Shown here: positions 26,610 to 35,961 of the stretch, one piece after another | Layout: each line of letters opens with the position of its first letter | Position numbering within the stretch: the stretch's first letter is position 1 | Origin: Pusillimonas sp. TS35 | Lineage (GTDB): Bacteria > Pseudomonadota > Gammaproteobacteria > Burkholderiales > Burkholderiaceae_B | Reading direction: 5' to 3' | NCBI RefSeq assembly: GCF_009857885.1 | Contig: NZ_WWER01000005.1 | Location: 326,269-390,268, forward strand | DNA: 64,000 nt | The notes under the pieces: generated by a model | What the model saw: only the letters and a program-made list of their open reading frames with translations | Told to the model about the DNA's origin: nothing | Databases searched by the model: none | Made by a program: the position numbers and the translations under genes

Positions 26610-27914
26610 ATGAGTCCGATCAAAGTTGGCTTGCTGGGTCTCGGTGTTGTCGGTGGCGGCACCTGGAAGGTTCTGAAAAACAATGCGGAGGAAATCGCGC
26701 GCCGCGCGGGGCGCCGCATCGAGGTCGCCGCCGTTGCCGTGCGTGATATCGACAAGGCGCGCAGCCTGGTCGGCGACAGCGTCATGGTGGTGCAGGACGG
26801 CATGGAGATCGTCAACCACCCCGACATCGATATTGTGGTCGAACTTATAGGCGGGCACACGGTTGCGCGCGATCTGATCATGGCCGCCATCGCCAACGGC
26901 AAGCATGTGGTAACGGCCAACAAGGCGTTGCTGGCCGAATACGGCAACGAGATCTTCGCCGCCGCGCTCGAAAAAGGCGTGATGGTGGCCTTTGAGGCTG
27001 CCGTGGCCGGCGGCATCCCCATCATCAAGGCGATCCGCGAAGGCCTCACCGCCAACCGCATCCAGTCGCTGGCCGGCATCATTAACGGTACCACCAATTT
27101 CATTCTGTCCGAGATGCAGGCAACCGGCCAATCGTTTGACGAGGCACTGGCCGATGCGCAGCGCCTTGGATACGCCGAAGCCGATCCCACCTTCGACATC
27201 GAAGGTATCGACGCTGCGCACAAGTTGACGCTGCTGGCTTCGTTGGCCTTCGGCATCCCGGTGCAGTTCGACAAGGCTTACACAGAAGGCATTTCCCGCC
27301 TGGCGGTCGAAGACATCGTGCATGCCGAACGCCTGGGCTATCGGATCAAGCTGCTGGGCATCACACGCCGCCGCCCCGAAGGCATTGAACTACGCGTACA
27401 CCCTACGCTTATCCCCGCGGGTGGTGTGCTGGCCAATGTACAAGGCGCCATGAATGCGGTATTGGTCGTCGGCGATGCGGTGGGCCCCACGTTGTACTAC
27501 GGCAAGGGGGCTGGCGAGCTGGCCACCGCTTCGGCGGTGGTGGCTGATCTGGTCGATGTAGCGCGCCTGCAGGCGGCCGATCCCAACCATCGCGTGCCGC
27601 ATCTGGCTTTCCAGCCCGACGCAATGATCGACACGCCCATCCTGCCTATGGCCGATGTGGTCTCGTCGTACTATCTGCGCATGCGTGTCCAGGATCGCCC
27701 CGGCGTGCTGTCCGACATTTCCCGCATCCTGGCCGATGTCGGCATCTCTATCGGTTCCATGTTCCAGCAGCCGCACGGCGAAACCGAAGCCGACATCATT
27801 TTCCTGACGCATGAAGCGCGTGAAGGCGATATCGACAACGCCCTGCAACGCATCGCTGGTCTGCCGTTCGTGCATTCGGGCGTCACCCGGCTGCGCGTCG
27901 AAACCCTGTCCTGA
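26610..27914 (+). CDS. hom: Homoserine dehydrogenase
   Basis: A 434-residue enzyme that reduces aspartate semialdehyde to homoserine for threonine and methionine. The N-terminal NAD(P) fold opens with GLLGLGVVGGGTWKVL. The catalytic core includes NKALLAEYGNEIF, GGIPIIKAIREGL and the signature DAQRLGYAEADPTFDIEG. A C-terminal ACT domain (about residues 350-430, VQDRPGVLSDISRILADVG) suggests feedback control by threonine. It is the middle gene of alaC-hom-thrC. Confidence 0.96.
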   Translation: MSPIKVGLLGLGVVGGGTWKVLKNNAEEIARRAGRRIEVAAVAVRDIDKARSLVGDSVMVVQDGMEIVNHPDIDIVVELIGGHTVARDLIMAAIANGKHVVTANKALLAEYGNEIFAAALEKGVMVAFEAAVAGGIPIIKAIREGLTANRIQSLAGIINGTTNFILSEMQATGQSFDEALADAQRLGYAEADPTFDIEGIDAAHKLTLLASLAFGIPVQFDKAYTEGISRLAVEDIVHAERLGYRIKLLGITRRRPEGIELRVHPTLIPAGGVLANVQGAMNAVLVVGDAVGPTLYYGKGAGELATASAVVADLVDVARLQAADPNHRVPHLAFQPDAMIDTPILPMADVVSSYYLRMRVQDRPGVLSDISRILADVGISIGSMFQQPHGETEADIIFLTHEAREGDIDNALQRIAGLPFVHSGVTRLRVETLS

Positions 27915-27963
27915 CGATCTGACGAATGCTGGCCCGCCGCGGCCGGCTCCCGGAGTACTTCCA

Positions 27964-29394
27964 ATGAAATACCGTTCAACGCGCGGGGGCATGGCGCCCC
28001 AGGCATTCTCCGACATTCTGCTCGAAGGCCTGGCGCCCGATGGTGGCCTGGCGATGCCCGAACGCGTTCCCGTCATTGACGCTGATACGCTTGAATCCTG
28101 GCGGGGCCTGTCGTATGCCGATCTGGCAACGCGCATTCTCGGCCTGTTTATCGACGATATCGCCACCGACGACCTCGATCGCCTTACGCATGCCGCCTAT
28201 ACCGCCGAGGCGTTCGGCAGCGACGACATCGTGCCGCTCAAGCCGCTGGGCAAGGGCGAGCTGGGGCGGGGCATGTCGCTGCTGGGCCTGTCGCAGGGGC
28301 CCACGCTGGCCTTCAAAGACATGGCCATGCAGTTTTTAGGCCAGGTGTTCGAATACGTGCTGGGCAAGCGCGGGGCCACGCTCAACATCCTGGGTGCAAC
28401 CTCCGGCGATACAGGCTCGGCCGCCGAATACGCGCTGCGCGGCAAGCGCGGGGTGTCGGTCTTCATGCTGTCGCCGCATGGCCGCATGAGCGACTTCCAG
28501 CGCGCCCAGATGTATACCCTGCAGGATCCCAATATCCACAACATCGCCATCGAGGGCGTGTTCGACGATTGCCAAGACATTGTCAAGGCCCTGGCGGGTG
28601 ATTTGCCGTTCAAGAGCCGCTACCAGATCGGCGCGGTCAATTCCATCAACTGGGCGCGCATCGCGGCCCAGATCGTGTACTACTTCTGGGGTTGGCTGCG
28701 GGCCACATCGGGGCCGGGGCAGCAAGTTTCCTTCGCGGTTCCCTCAGGCAATTTCGGCAATATCCTGGCTGGCCACTTCGCCCGCAAAATGGGTTTGCCC
28801 ATCCGCCGTCTGGTTCTGGCCACCAACGAAAACAACGTGCTCGAAGAGTTCTTCCGCACCGGCGTGTATCGGCCTCGGCCCGCGGCCCAGACGCACGCCA
28901 CCTCCAGTCCGTCCATGGATATTTCCAGGGCATCCAACTTCGAGCGCTTCGTGTTCGACCTGCTGGGCGAAGACGCGGCACGAGTGCGTGAATGCTGGGC
29001 GACGCTGGCAGCCACCGGCCAGTTCGACCTCAGCGCATTGAAGCCGGAATTCGAGTCGCGTTATGGCTTTGTGGCGGGTGTCAGCACGCATGCTGATCGC
29101 CTGCGCACCATTCGCACCGTGCTCGACGACAATGGCGTATTGATCGACCCGCATACGGCTGATGGCGTGAAGGTTGCGGCGCAGTACGTCGAGGCGGGCA
29201 TTCCCATGCTGGTGCTTGAAACCGCGCTGCCTGCCAAGTTCGGCGAAACAATCCTAGAAGCCACCGGCAAGCCTGCGCCTATGCCCGCCGGCCTCGAAAG
29301 CCTGGCCAGCCTGCCTCAGCGTGTCACCGTCATGCCCTGCGAGGCCGACCGCGTGCGCCAATACATCACCGAGCACGCCGCGAGCGCAGGCTAG
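27964..29394 (+). CDS. thrC: Threonine synthase
   Basis: A 476-residue PLP enzyme that converts O-phosphohomoserine to threonine. It begins MKYRSTRGGMAPQAFSDILL. The PLP Lys lies in PTLAFKDMAMQF, and the PLP phosphate loop is in ATSGDTGSAAEYA with VPSGNFGNILAGH. Its length matches the long (E. coli-like) class. It starts 49 bases after hom. Its stop codon overlaps the stop of hpnE on the other strand (CTAG), so no terminator separates the two converging operons. Confidence 0.96.
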   Translation: MKYRSTRGGMAPQAFSDILLEGLAPDGGLAMPERVPVIDADTLESWRGLSYADLATRILGLFIDDIATDDLDRLTHAAYTAEAFGSDDIVPLKPLGKGELGRGMSLLGLSQGPTLAFKDMAMQFLGQVFEYVLGKRGATLNILGATSGDTGSAAEYALRGKRGVSVFMLSPHGRMSDFQRAQMYTLQDPNIHNIAIEGVFDDCQDIVKALAGDLPFKSRYQIGAVNSINWARIAAQIVYYFWGWLRATSGPGQQVSFAVPSGNFGNILAGHFARKMGLPIRRLVLATNENNVLEEFFRTGVYRPRPAAQTHATSSPSMDISRASNFERFVFDLLGEDAARVRECWATLAATGQFDLSALKPEFESRYGFVAGVSTHADRLRTIRTVLDDNGVLIDPHTADGVKVAAQYVEAGIPMLVLETALPAKFGETILEATGKPAPMPAGLESLASLPQRVTVMPCEADRVRQYITEHAASAG

Positions 29395-30875
29395 GCGCGT
29401 CTGGGAGGGCAGCTTGCCCGGCGTGCGGCCTCTTGGCCGCTGCGCACAGCACCTTCCAGCACGCCAGGGTAGCCCGTGTCCGTCCAGTCTCCAGCCACCC
29501 AAACGTTAGGCCAGGGTGTGGTGTTTGGCGGGCGGGCCAAGCCAGGTGCGGCCTTGAAGGTGGCGCGTTTTTCTACAATCAGCGTGTCTGCCATCACCTC
29601 AGGCATGGGCGCCTGCGCACCGGCCTGTTCTCGCACCTGCGCGATGATGCCGCGGGTCACTGCATCTGCGTCATGCCGCAACAGAGCCCGGGCATCACTC
29701 ACCACAATGTGCACACTCGGATGACCCTGGGTACGCGTCGTGCGCAGTGCGCTGTGATCGAACAGCCATTGGCCGAATGCCAGCCGCGTCGGATCCTCCC
29801 ATAGCATCTGCATGGGCGCCCGCAAACCCCAGGGGCGGGCCAGGCGCAGGCTGAGCGTGGCAATAGGGATGAAATCAAAAGCATCCAGCATGGCTAGAAA
29901 GGCCGCCCCGCCCGGCGTATCCGGCAACTGATGCAGCAGGCGGCGAGCAGGCGGCACATTGGCGGCGATCACCACACCATCGTAGGGCTGGCCATCAACC
30001 AGCACACTGCCGGCGGCGGCTGCCAGGGTACGCACGGTGCGCCCCATGAACACGGCACTCATGGCGGGGGCGGCGGCATGAGCGCCAGCCCAGCTACTCG
30101 GGATCGACCCGGCGCCAAGCCGGGTGATAGCTGCATCAGGCCACAGGCTGGACAGATCCACGCGCGGGATCAGGATGTCGGAGGCGGCGGCGCCGGTGCC
30201 TACACTGTCGCGCAGCACATTGGCCAGCAACTGGGCGCTGGCCTCGGCTGGTGGTGTGTTGAGCGCCGCTATACACAGTGGCCGCCAGAGCCTCTCGATA
30301 GCGCGTGGGCTCTGGCCGCCCGCCTGCAGCCATTGCTCGGCGGACAGGGCATTGCCCTTGATGGCGGAGATTGTGTCACCCATGCGGCCCCCCTCGCTGC
30401 GGCTCGAGCCGTCCCTGACGCCGCCACTGCCCGCGCTGTTGCCCGCACGCCAGCCTGCCTGCCGCAGACGCACGATCTGGCGTGCAACGCCAATGCGCTC
30501 ACGCACGCTTAGCCCATGCGCCAGCGCCAGGCCACCAAGCAAATGGAAGGGGGCGGGCAGCGCCGCCGCGCGCAAGGCAAAGCTGCCGTCCGCCGCGCAC
30601 AGTGCCAGGCGCTCGCGGTGCAGGAGCGCGCCGGCGTCCAGGCCAAGCTCGCGTATCAGGCCCAGCGTGGCGCTGTAGGCGCCCAGCAAGATATGCTGGC
30701 CGTTGTCCAGCGCGGCGCCGTCTTTCGTGCCTGCGGCGCGGCGCGCCCGCCCGCCTGGCATGCGAGCCGCTTCGTACAGATGTACCACATGGCCCCTGCG
30801 GCGCAGCTCGAGCGCCGCGGCCAGCCCGGCCCATCCTGCGCCCACGACGGCGTAACGCCGGGGCGGGGGTGTCAT
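29391..30875 (-). CDS. hpnE: Hydroxysqualene dehydroxylase HpnE
   Basis: A 494-residue FAD amine-oxidase-like protein. The N-terminal dinucleotide motif is VVGAGWAGLAAALELRRRGH (about residues 9-28) and the C-terminal FAD motif is VWVAGDWTDTGYPGVLEGAV. HpnE reduces hydroxysqualene to squalene, the last of three steps after HpnD and HpnC. It is coupled to hpnD by a four-base ATGA overlap. Carotenoid desaturases look similar, but the hpnC-hpnD partners settle the call. Confidence 0.93.
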   Translation of the reverse strand: MTPPPRRYAVVGAGWAGLAAALELRRRGHVVHLYEAARMPGGRARRAAGTKDGAALDNGQHILLGAYSATLGLIRELGLDAGALLHRERLALCAADGSFALRAAALPAPFHLLGGLALAHGLSVRERIGVARQIVRLRQAGWRAGNSAGSGGVRDGSSRSEGGRMGDTISAIKGNALSAEQWLQAGGQSPRAIERLWRPLCIAALNTPPAEASAQLLANVLRDSVGTGAAASDILIPRVDLSSLWPDAAITRLGAGSIPSSWAGAHAAAPAMSAVFMGRTVRTLAAAAGSVLVDGQPYDGVVIAANVPPARRLLHQLPDTPGGAAFLAMLDAFDFIPIATLSLRLARPWGLRAPMQMLWEDPTRLAFGQWLFDHSALRTTRTQGHPSVHIVVSDARALLRHDADAVTRGIIAQVREQAGAQAPMPEVMADTLIVEKRATFKAAPGLARPPNTTPWPNVWVAGDWTDTGYPGVLEGAVRSGQEAARRASCPPRRA

Positions 30876-31735
30876 TGGCGTAGCCGACGAATGACGCCCG
30901 CGCCGCCGCCTACCCAGGTTTTCCAGGCCAGCCAGAACTTGCGGATGGGGGTGAGCGAGATACGCTGATCCAGCACCTGGAAGCCGTCGCGCTCGATTTC
31001 GAGCAGCAGTGTGTGATAGATTGCCGCCATCATCAGGCCGGGGCGCTGAGCCCGGCGGTCGACGGCGGGCAGCGCCTGCACAGCTTCGCTATACAACTGA
31101 CGTGCACGCTCGGCTTCGAACTGCATGAGCGCGACGAACCGATCGGAGTGCTGGCGCCGCAGTATTTCATCCGCGGTGACGTTGAAGCGCTGCATGTCGT
31201 CGACAGGCAGGTAGATGCGGCCGCGCCGGGCATCGTCGCCAACATCACGAATGATATTGGTGAGCTGGAACGCCAGGCCGAGTTTTTCGGCATAGTCGAG
31301 CGTTTGCGGCTGGGTGTAGCCGAAGATACTGGCCGACAGATGGCCCACCACGCCCGCAGCGTGCCAGCAGTAGTGCGATAGCGAAGGCCAATCCATGTAG
31401 CGACCTTGGTCCAGGTCCATTTCCATGCCATCTATCACCGCCAGCAGGTTTTCGCGCTTCAGGCCGAACTGAGCAGCGTGCGGCGCCAGCGCCTGCATGA
31501 CAGGATGTTCCGTATGCCCTTCATACAGCGTGTCGACCTGGGTGCGCCACCAGGCAAGCTTCATGCGCGCCACGGACGGCTCGGTACAGTCGTCCACCAC
31601 GTCGTCCACCTCGCGGCAGAAGGCGTACAGGGCCGTGATGGCCTTGCGCCGTTCCGGTGGCAGGAACAGGAAGGCGTAGTAAAAACTGGAACCGCTCTGT
31701 GCGGCTTTGTTCTGGCAATACTCGTCAGGACTCAT
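30872..31735 (-). CDS. hpnD: Presqualene diphosphate synthase HpnD
   Basis: A 287-residue squalene/phytoene-synthase-fold enzyme. The two Asp-rich motifs are REVDDVVDD (about residues 41-49) and NIIRDVGDDA; WWRTQVD and AEKLGLAFQLTN are typical. HpnD joins two farnesyl diphosphates into presqualene diphosphate. The ATG at 31735 matches relatives that begin MSPDEYC. A TTG at 31798 overlapping the hpnC stop is a weaker option. Farnesyl diphosphate would come from IspA at 14 kb. Confidence 0.93.
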   Translation of the reverse strand: MSPDEYCQNKAAQSGSSFYYAFLFLPPERRKAITALYAFCREVDDVVDDCTEPSVARMKLAWWRTQVDTLYEGHTEHPVMQALAPHAAQFGLKRENLLAVIDGMEMDLDQGRYMDWPSLSHYCWHAAGVVGHLSASIFGYTQPQTLDYAEKLGLAFQLTNIIRDVGDDARRGRIYLPVDDMQRFNVTADEILRRQHSDRFVALMQFEAERARQLYSEAVQALPAVDRRAQRPGLMMAAIYHTLLLEIERDGFQVLDQRISLTPIRKFWLAWKTWVGGGAGVIRRLRQ

Positions 31736-31794
31736 GTAATTCAGGGGTGTAGGATAATGCGCAGGCGTGATAGCCGCCCGGGTCCGGTGCGCCG

Positions 31795-32637
31795 TCAATG
31801 CAAGGCGCGCCAGAGCAGCAGCGCCCAGTCTTTCTTGGCCAGCACGGGGCGTTGCCGAAATACGTCATAGTGTAATTGGTCGAGGCGTTCAAGGATACGC
31901 AATCCCCCGAGCACCACCAGGCGCAATTCGAACCCGATGCGCCCAGGCAGTCGGCGCGCGAGCGGTTGGCCGCGCAAAAGCAGGCTGCGCGCCTGTTGCA
32001 CCTGCTCGCGCATCAAGGCCTGCCAGGCCGCGTGCGAGGTAACAGAGCCGCCTCCGGCGCGATTGGCGACATAGGCGACGCTGACGCCGTGGCGCTCCAG
32101 CGCCTGGCGTGGGATGTACATCCGCCCCTTGTGCCAATCCAACGCAACATCTTGCCAGAAATTAGCCAGTTGCAAGCCTGTGCAGATTGCATCGGACTGG
32201 GCCAGGTTGCCGGGCGTGGCGGCGCCGTAGAGGTGCAGCATGAGACGCCCGACTGGGTTGGCGGAGCGACGGCAATAGTCGAACAGCTCAGTATCGGTTT
32301 CGTAGTGTGTGACGCGGGTATCTTGGTCGAATGCGGATAGCAGGTCGAAGAACGGCGCCAGCGGCAGCGTGTGCCGTCTGATCGTGTCGGCGAGCGGCAC
32401 AAAAACCGGTGCGCGCGGGTCATCAGGCGGCAGTGCCAGCCCGCCCGCCTCAATCTGCGCCAACGCCTCGCGGTAGCCTGCCAGTGCGGCCTGGCGCACG
32501 CCGGCGGGCGCATCGCCTTCGTCGGCAATGTCGTCGGCAGTGCGGGCGTAACGGTAAATATCCCGCACCGCCGTACGCAAGCGGCGCGGCAGCAGCAGAC
32601 TGGCAACGGGGAAGTTTTCGTAATGGTCGACGGACAT
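31795..32637 (-). CDS. hpnC: Hydroxysqualene synthase HpnC
   Basis: A 280-residue enzyme of the squalene synthase fold. Aspartate motifs are in RYARTADDIADEGD and LANFWQDVALDW, with GRMYIPRQALERHGV following. HpnC turns presqualene diphosphate into hydroxysqualene. It is first in the hpnCDE operon and is divergent from alr with 59 bases between them, so both promoters share that gap. Later hopanoid genes (shc, hpnH and others) are not in the window. Confidence 0.93.
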   Translation of the reverse strand: MSVDHYENFPVASLLLPRRLRTAVRDIYRYARTADDIADEGDAPAGVRQAALAGYREALAQIEAGGLALPPDDPRAPVFVPLADTIRRHTLPLAPFFDLLSAFDQDTRVTHYETDTELFDYCRRSANPVGRLMLHLYGAATPGNLAQSDAICTGLQLANFWQDVALDWHKGRMYIPRQALERHGVSVAYVANRAGGGSVTSHAAWQALMREQVQQARSLLLRGQPLARRLPGRIGFELRLVVLGGLRILERLDQLHYDVFRQRPVLAKKDWALLLWRALH

Positions 32638-32696
32638 GGCGGCGAGTATAAGGCAGCCGCATGCGTTAGACTTCTGTTTCTTCGATTGGAGAAATC

Positions 32697-33863
32697 ATGC
32701 CACGCCCGATTACAGCGACGGTCAGCCTGCCGGCGCTGAGCCATAATCTTGCAACCGTCACCCGTGGGTTGTTGCCCGCCGGGGCGCCCGCAGGGGCGCC
32801 TCGCCCCGCCGTGTGGGCGGTTATCAAAGCCAATGCTTATGGCCACGGCATTAAAAACGCCGTGCAGGCTTTCAGCCAGGCCGATGGCTTGGCCATGCTC
32901 GATCTCGACGAAGCGGTGCGCTGCCGCGAAAGCGGCTGGCGCAAACCGCTGTTGCTGCTCGAAGGTTTCTTCGAGCCCGCAGACATCCCCGTGCTGCGTG
33001 AATACGGCCTGCATACCGCCGTGCATTGCACTGAACAGCTCGATATGCTCGAGGCGGCAAGGCGTGACGGCCCCGCGTTGGATGTTTTCGTCAAGCTCGA
33101 TACCGGCATGAGTCGCCTTGGATTCGCGCCTTCGCAATACCGTGCGGCCTTCGCCCGGGCGCAGGCGCTGCAGCAGGCGGGGGTACTCGGCACCGTCGGT
33201 AAAATGACACACTTTGCGCGGGCGGATGACGACCCCTCTGTCACGCATGCACAGGTGGCCCTGTTCAACGAAATCACCCAAGGCCTGCCCGGCCCGGCCA
33301 GCGTTTGCAACTCTGCAGGCAGTCTCACTGCGGGGTTGTGGTCCACGGTGCAGGGCGGTGAGGCGCATTGGGTCCGGCCCGGCATTTGTCTGTACGGGGC
33401 GTCTCCCTTCGCCGACAGGCCCGCGCGCAGCCTGGGGCTGCGGCCAGCCATGACATTCACCTCGCGCCTGATCAGTGTGCGCGAGGTGCCATCGGGCGCG
33501 GGCGTGGGCTATGGGCACCTGTTTCATTGCGACCGCTCCATGCGCATCGGCGTGGTGGCTTGCGGGTATGCCGACGGCTATCCGCGCCATGCGGTCACGG
33601 GCGCGCCCATTACGGTCGACGGGGTGCGCACGCGCGTGTTGGGCCGTGTATCCATGGATATGCTGGTGGCCGACCTCACGCCCGTACCGGGTGCGGGTGT
33701 TGGCGCGCCTGTAGTGTTGTGGGGCGAAGGCGGGCCGTCTGTCGACGAGGTCGCGCAAGCCGCGGGCACCATCGGCTACGAGCTGTTGTGCGCGGTGGCG
33801 CCGCGCGTGGGCCGGTCGGTCGTTCCTTTGGTAGGGCAGGGGGCAAATACGGAGCAATCATGA
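32697..33863 (+). CDS. alr: Alanine racemase
   Basis: A 388-residue PLP racemase that makes D-alanine for the cell wall. The PLP Lys is in AVIKANAYGHGI (about residue 43). The catalytic Tyr of the opposite base lies in GAGVGYGHLF, and KLDTGMSRLGF and RPGICLYGASPF are family signatures. The stop overlaps the start of the following SDR gene (ATGA). Whether this is a biosynthetic (Alr) or catabolic (DadX) copy cannot be told from sequence. The absence of dadA and the nearby radA favour Alr. Confidence 0.94.
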   Translation: MPRPITATVSLPALSHNLATVTRGLLPAGAPAGAPRPAVWAVIKANAYGHGIKNAVQAFSQADGLAMLDLDEAVRCRESGWRKPLLLLEGFFEPADIPVLREYGLHTAVHCTEQLDMLEAARRDGPALDVFVKLDTGMSRLGFAPSQYRAAFARAQALQQAGVLGTVGKMTHFARADDDPSVTHAQVALFNEITQGLPGPASVCNSAGSLTAGLWSTVQGGEAHWVRPGICLYGASPFADRPARSLGLRPAMTFTSRLISVREVPSGAGVGYGHLFHCDRSMRIGVVACGYADGYPRHAVTGAPITVDGVRTRVLGRVSMDMLVADLTPVPGAGVGAPVVLWGEGGPSVDEVAQAAGTIGYELLCAVAPRVGRSVVPLVGQGANTEQS

Positions 33864-34576
33864 AAGACAAGTGCGTAGTAATCACCGGCGCAACCAAAGG
33901 CATCGGCTGGGCCATCAGCCGCCAGTTGGCCGACCTTGGCTGCCATGTCGTCGGCCTTGCACGCAACACGCAAGACATCGACTTTCCGGGCTATCTGTAT
34001 TCCTGCGATCTGGCCAATGCCGGCGAAACCGAGGAGGTCCTGCGGGTGATACGCGAGAAGTATCCGGTGGATGGGGTCGTCAATAATGTCGGGGCCATCA
34101 AACCCGAGCCCTTGGGCGAGGTCGACCTGGCATCCCTGTACCAGGTTCTCGACTTGAACGTGCGCGTGGCCGTCCAGGTTACCCAAACTTTCGTTGCCTC
34201 CATGAAGGCTCGCAAAGAAGGGCGCATCATCAATATTTGCAGCAGGGTGACGCATGGTGCGATCAACCGCACCAGCTATTCGGCCGCCAAGAGCGCCCTG
34301 ATCGGCTGCACGCGCACCTGGGCACTCGAGCTGGCTCCCTATGGCATCACGGTCAACGCCATTTCGCCAGGGCCAGTTGAAACAGAACTGTTCCGGGCCA
34401 ATCATCCTGCAGGCAGCGATGCCGAAAAAACCGCGCTGGCCTCCATCCCGATGGGCCGCTTCGGCACGCCGGCCGATGTGGCGGCGGCGGTCACCTTTCT
34501 GCTCGGTGATTCCGCCGGCTTCATCACCGGCCAAGTGCTGGGGGTAGATGGCGGCGGCAGTCTGGCCGGGCGCTGA
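33860..34576 (+). CDS. SDR-family oxidoreductase
   Basis: A 238-residue classical short-chain dehydrogenase. Cofactor motif TGATKGIGWAIS (about residues 9-20), NNVG in place of the common NNAG, catalytic Ser near NICSRVTHG and YSAAK for the Tyr-Lys pair are all present. The ending ITGQVLGVDGGGSLAGR is typical. It is coupled to alr by a four-base overlap, and radA follows 14 bases later. It resembles FabG-like 3-oxoacyl reductases, but the substrate is not known. Confidence 0.88.
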   Translation: MKDKCVVITGATKGIGWAISRQLADLGCHVVGLARNTQDIDFPGYLYSCDLANAGETEEVLRVIREKYPVDGVVNNVGAIKPEPLGEVDLASLYQVLDLNVRVAVQVTQTFVASMKARKEGRIINICSRVTHGAINRTSYSAAKSALIGCTRTWALELAPYGITVNAISPGPVETELFRANHPAGSDAEKTALASIPMGRFGTPADVAAAVTFLLGDSAGFITGQVLGVDGGGSLAGR

Positions 34577-34590
34577 CGTTACACTCGCGC

Positions 34591-35958
34591 ATGGCCAAAG
34601 CAAAACCGAAAACCCTGTTCGTATGTTCCGAATGCGGGGGCGACAGCCCCAAATGGGCAGGCAAATGCCCGCATTGCGGTGCGTGGAACACCATGCAAGA
34701 AGCGCCCGACGCAGGTGCGCAGCAGCATCGCTATGCACCGCTGGCGGCATCCAGCTCGGTACGCAGCCTGTCCGACATCGAGGCGCGCGAGTTGCCGCGC
34801 CAACCCACCGGCATTGCCGAATTCGACCGTGTGCTGGGCGGCGGCCTGGTGACAGGCGCGGTGGTGCTGATCGGGGGTGATCCGGGCATAGGAAAATCTA
34901 CGCTGCTGCTGCAGGCGCTGGTATCACTGTCGCATGTTGCCAAGGTGCTGTACGTTACGGGCGAAGAATCCGCCGAACAGGTGGCGCTGCGTGCGCATCG
35001 CCTCGAGCTGGCTTCCAGCGATGTCAGCCTGTTGGCTGAAATTCGCCTCGAAGCCATCACGGCCACGCTGGCCGAGCAGAAACCCGCCGTGGCGGTCATC
35101 GATTCCATCCAGACGCTGTACTCCAGCGAACTGACCGCCGCGCCGGGCTCCGTGTCCCAGGTGCGCGAATGCGCGGCCCAGCTCACCCGCGTTGCAAAAC
35201 AGACGGGCACCGCCATTGTGCTGATCGGCCACGTGACCAAAGACGGCGCACTGGCAGGCCCGCGCGTGCTCGAGCATATCGTCGACACGGTCCTGTATTT
35301 CGAGGGTGATACTCACTCATCGTTCCGGCTCGTGCGTGCGTTCAAGAACCGTTTCGGCGCAGTGAACGAACTCGGGGTCTTCGCCATGACCGACCGCGGG
35401 CTGCGCGGTGTCAGCAATCCGTCAGCGTTGTTCCTGTCGCAGCACGCGCAAAACGTCCCGGGGTCCTGCGTCATGGCAACGCAAGAAGGCACGCGGCCAC
35501 TGCTGGTCGAGGTGCAGGCACTGGTCGACAGCGCCAACGCGCCCAATCCGCGGCGCCTCACCGTGGGCCTGGAAAGCACCCGCCTGGCCATGCTGCTGGC
35601 GGTGCTGCATCGCCACGCCGGCGTGGTCACGTACGACCAGGATGTGTTTGTCAACGCCGTCGGTGGCGTCAAGATCACCGAGCCGGCCGCTGATTTGCCG
35701 GTGCTGCTGGCCATCGTTTCGTCTTTGTCCAACAAGCCTTTGCCGCGCGGCCTGGTGGCGTTTGGCGAGGTCGGGCTGGCGGGCGAAATCCGCCCCGCAC
35801 CGCGCGGGCAGGAGCGTCTGCGCGAGGCTGCCAAGCTGGGCTTCAGTATTGCGCTCATTCCCAAGGCCAATGCACCGCGCCAGCCCATCGAGGGCTTGCA
35901 GATAGTCGCGGTGGATCGCATCGATGCCGCGCTTGCGAAGGTGAAGGAGCTTGGCTGA
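34591..35958 (+). CDS. radA: DNA repair protein RadA
   Basis: A 455-residue RecA-like repair helicase that acts on recombination intermediates. A four-Cys zinc finger (CSEC at 12-15, CPHC at 27-30) leads, then Walker A GGDPGIGKSTLLLQ (about residue 93). The RadA-specific motif KNRFG and a C-terminal Lon-protease-like domain (about residues 280-450, without the protease function) follow. It lies in a tight row alr-SDR-radA-tauE/safE-kdkA, with three bases to the next gene. Confidence 0.96.
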   Translation: MAKAKPKTLFVCSECGGDSPKWAGKCPHCGAWNTMQEAPDAGAQQHRYAPLAASSSVRSLSDIEARELPRQPTGIAEFDRVLGGGLVTGAVVLIGGDPGIGKSTLLLQALVSLSHVAKVLYVTGEESAEQVALRAHRLELASSDVSLLAEIRLEAITATLAEQKPAVAVIDSIQTLYSSELTAAPGSVSQVRECAAQLTRVAKQTGTAIVLIGHVTKDGALAGPRVLEHIVDTVLYFEGDTHSSFRLVRAFKNRFGAVNELGVFAMTDRGLRGVSNPSALFLSQHAQNVPGSCVMATQEGTRPLLVEVQALVDSANAPNPRRLTVGLESTRLAMLLAVLHRHAGVVTYDQDVFVNAVGGVKITEPAADLPVLLAIVSSLSNKPLPRGLVAFGEVGLAGEIRPAPRGQERLREAAKLGFSIALIPKANAPRQPIEGLQIVAVDRIDAALAKVKELG

Positions 35959-35961
35959 CTC

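Noticed and set aside
25587..27323. A 578-residue minus-strand frame
   Set aside because: It is antisense to alaC and hom, an open frame produced by GC-rich codon bias.
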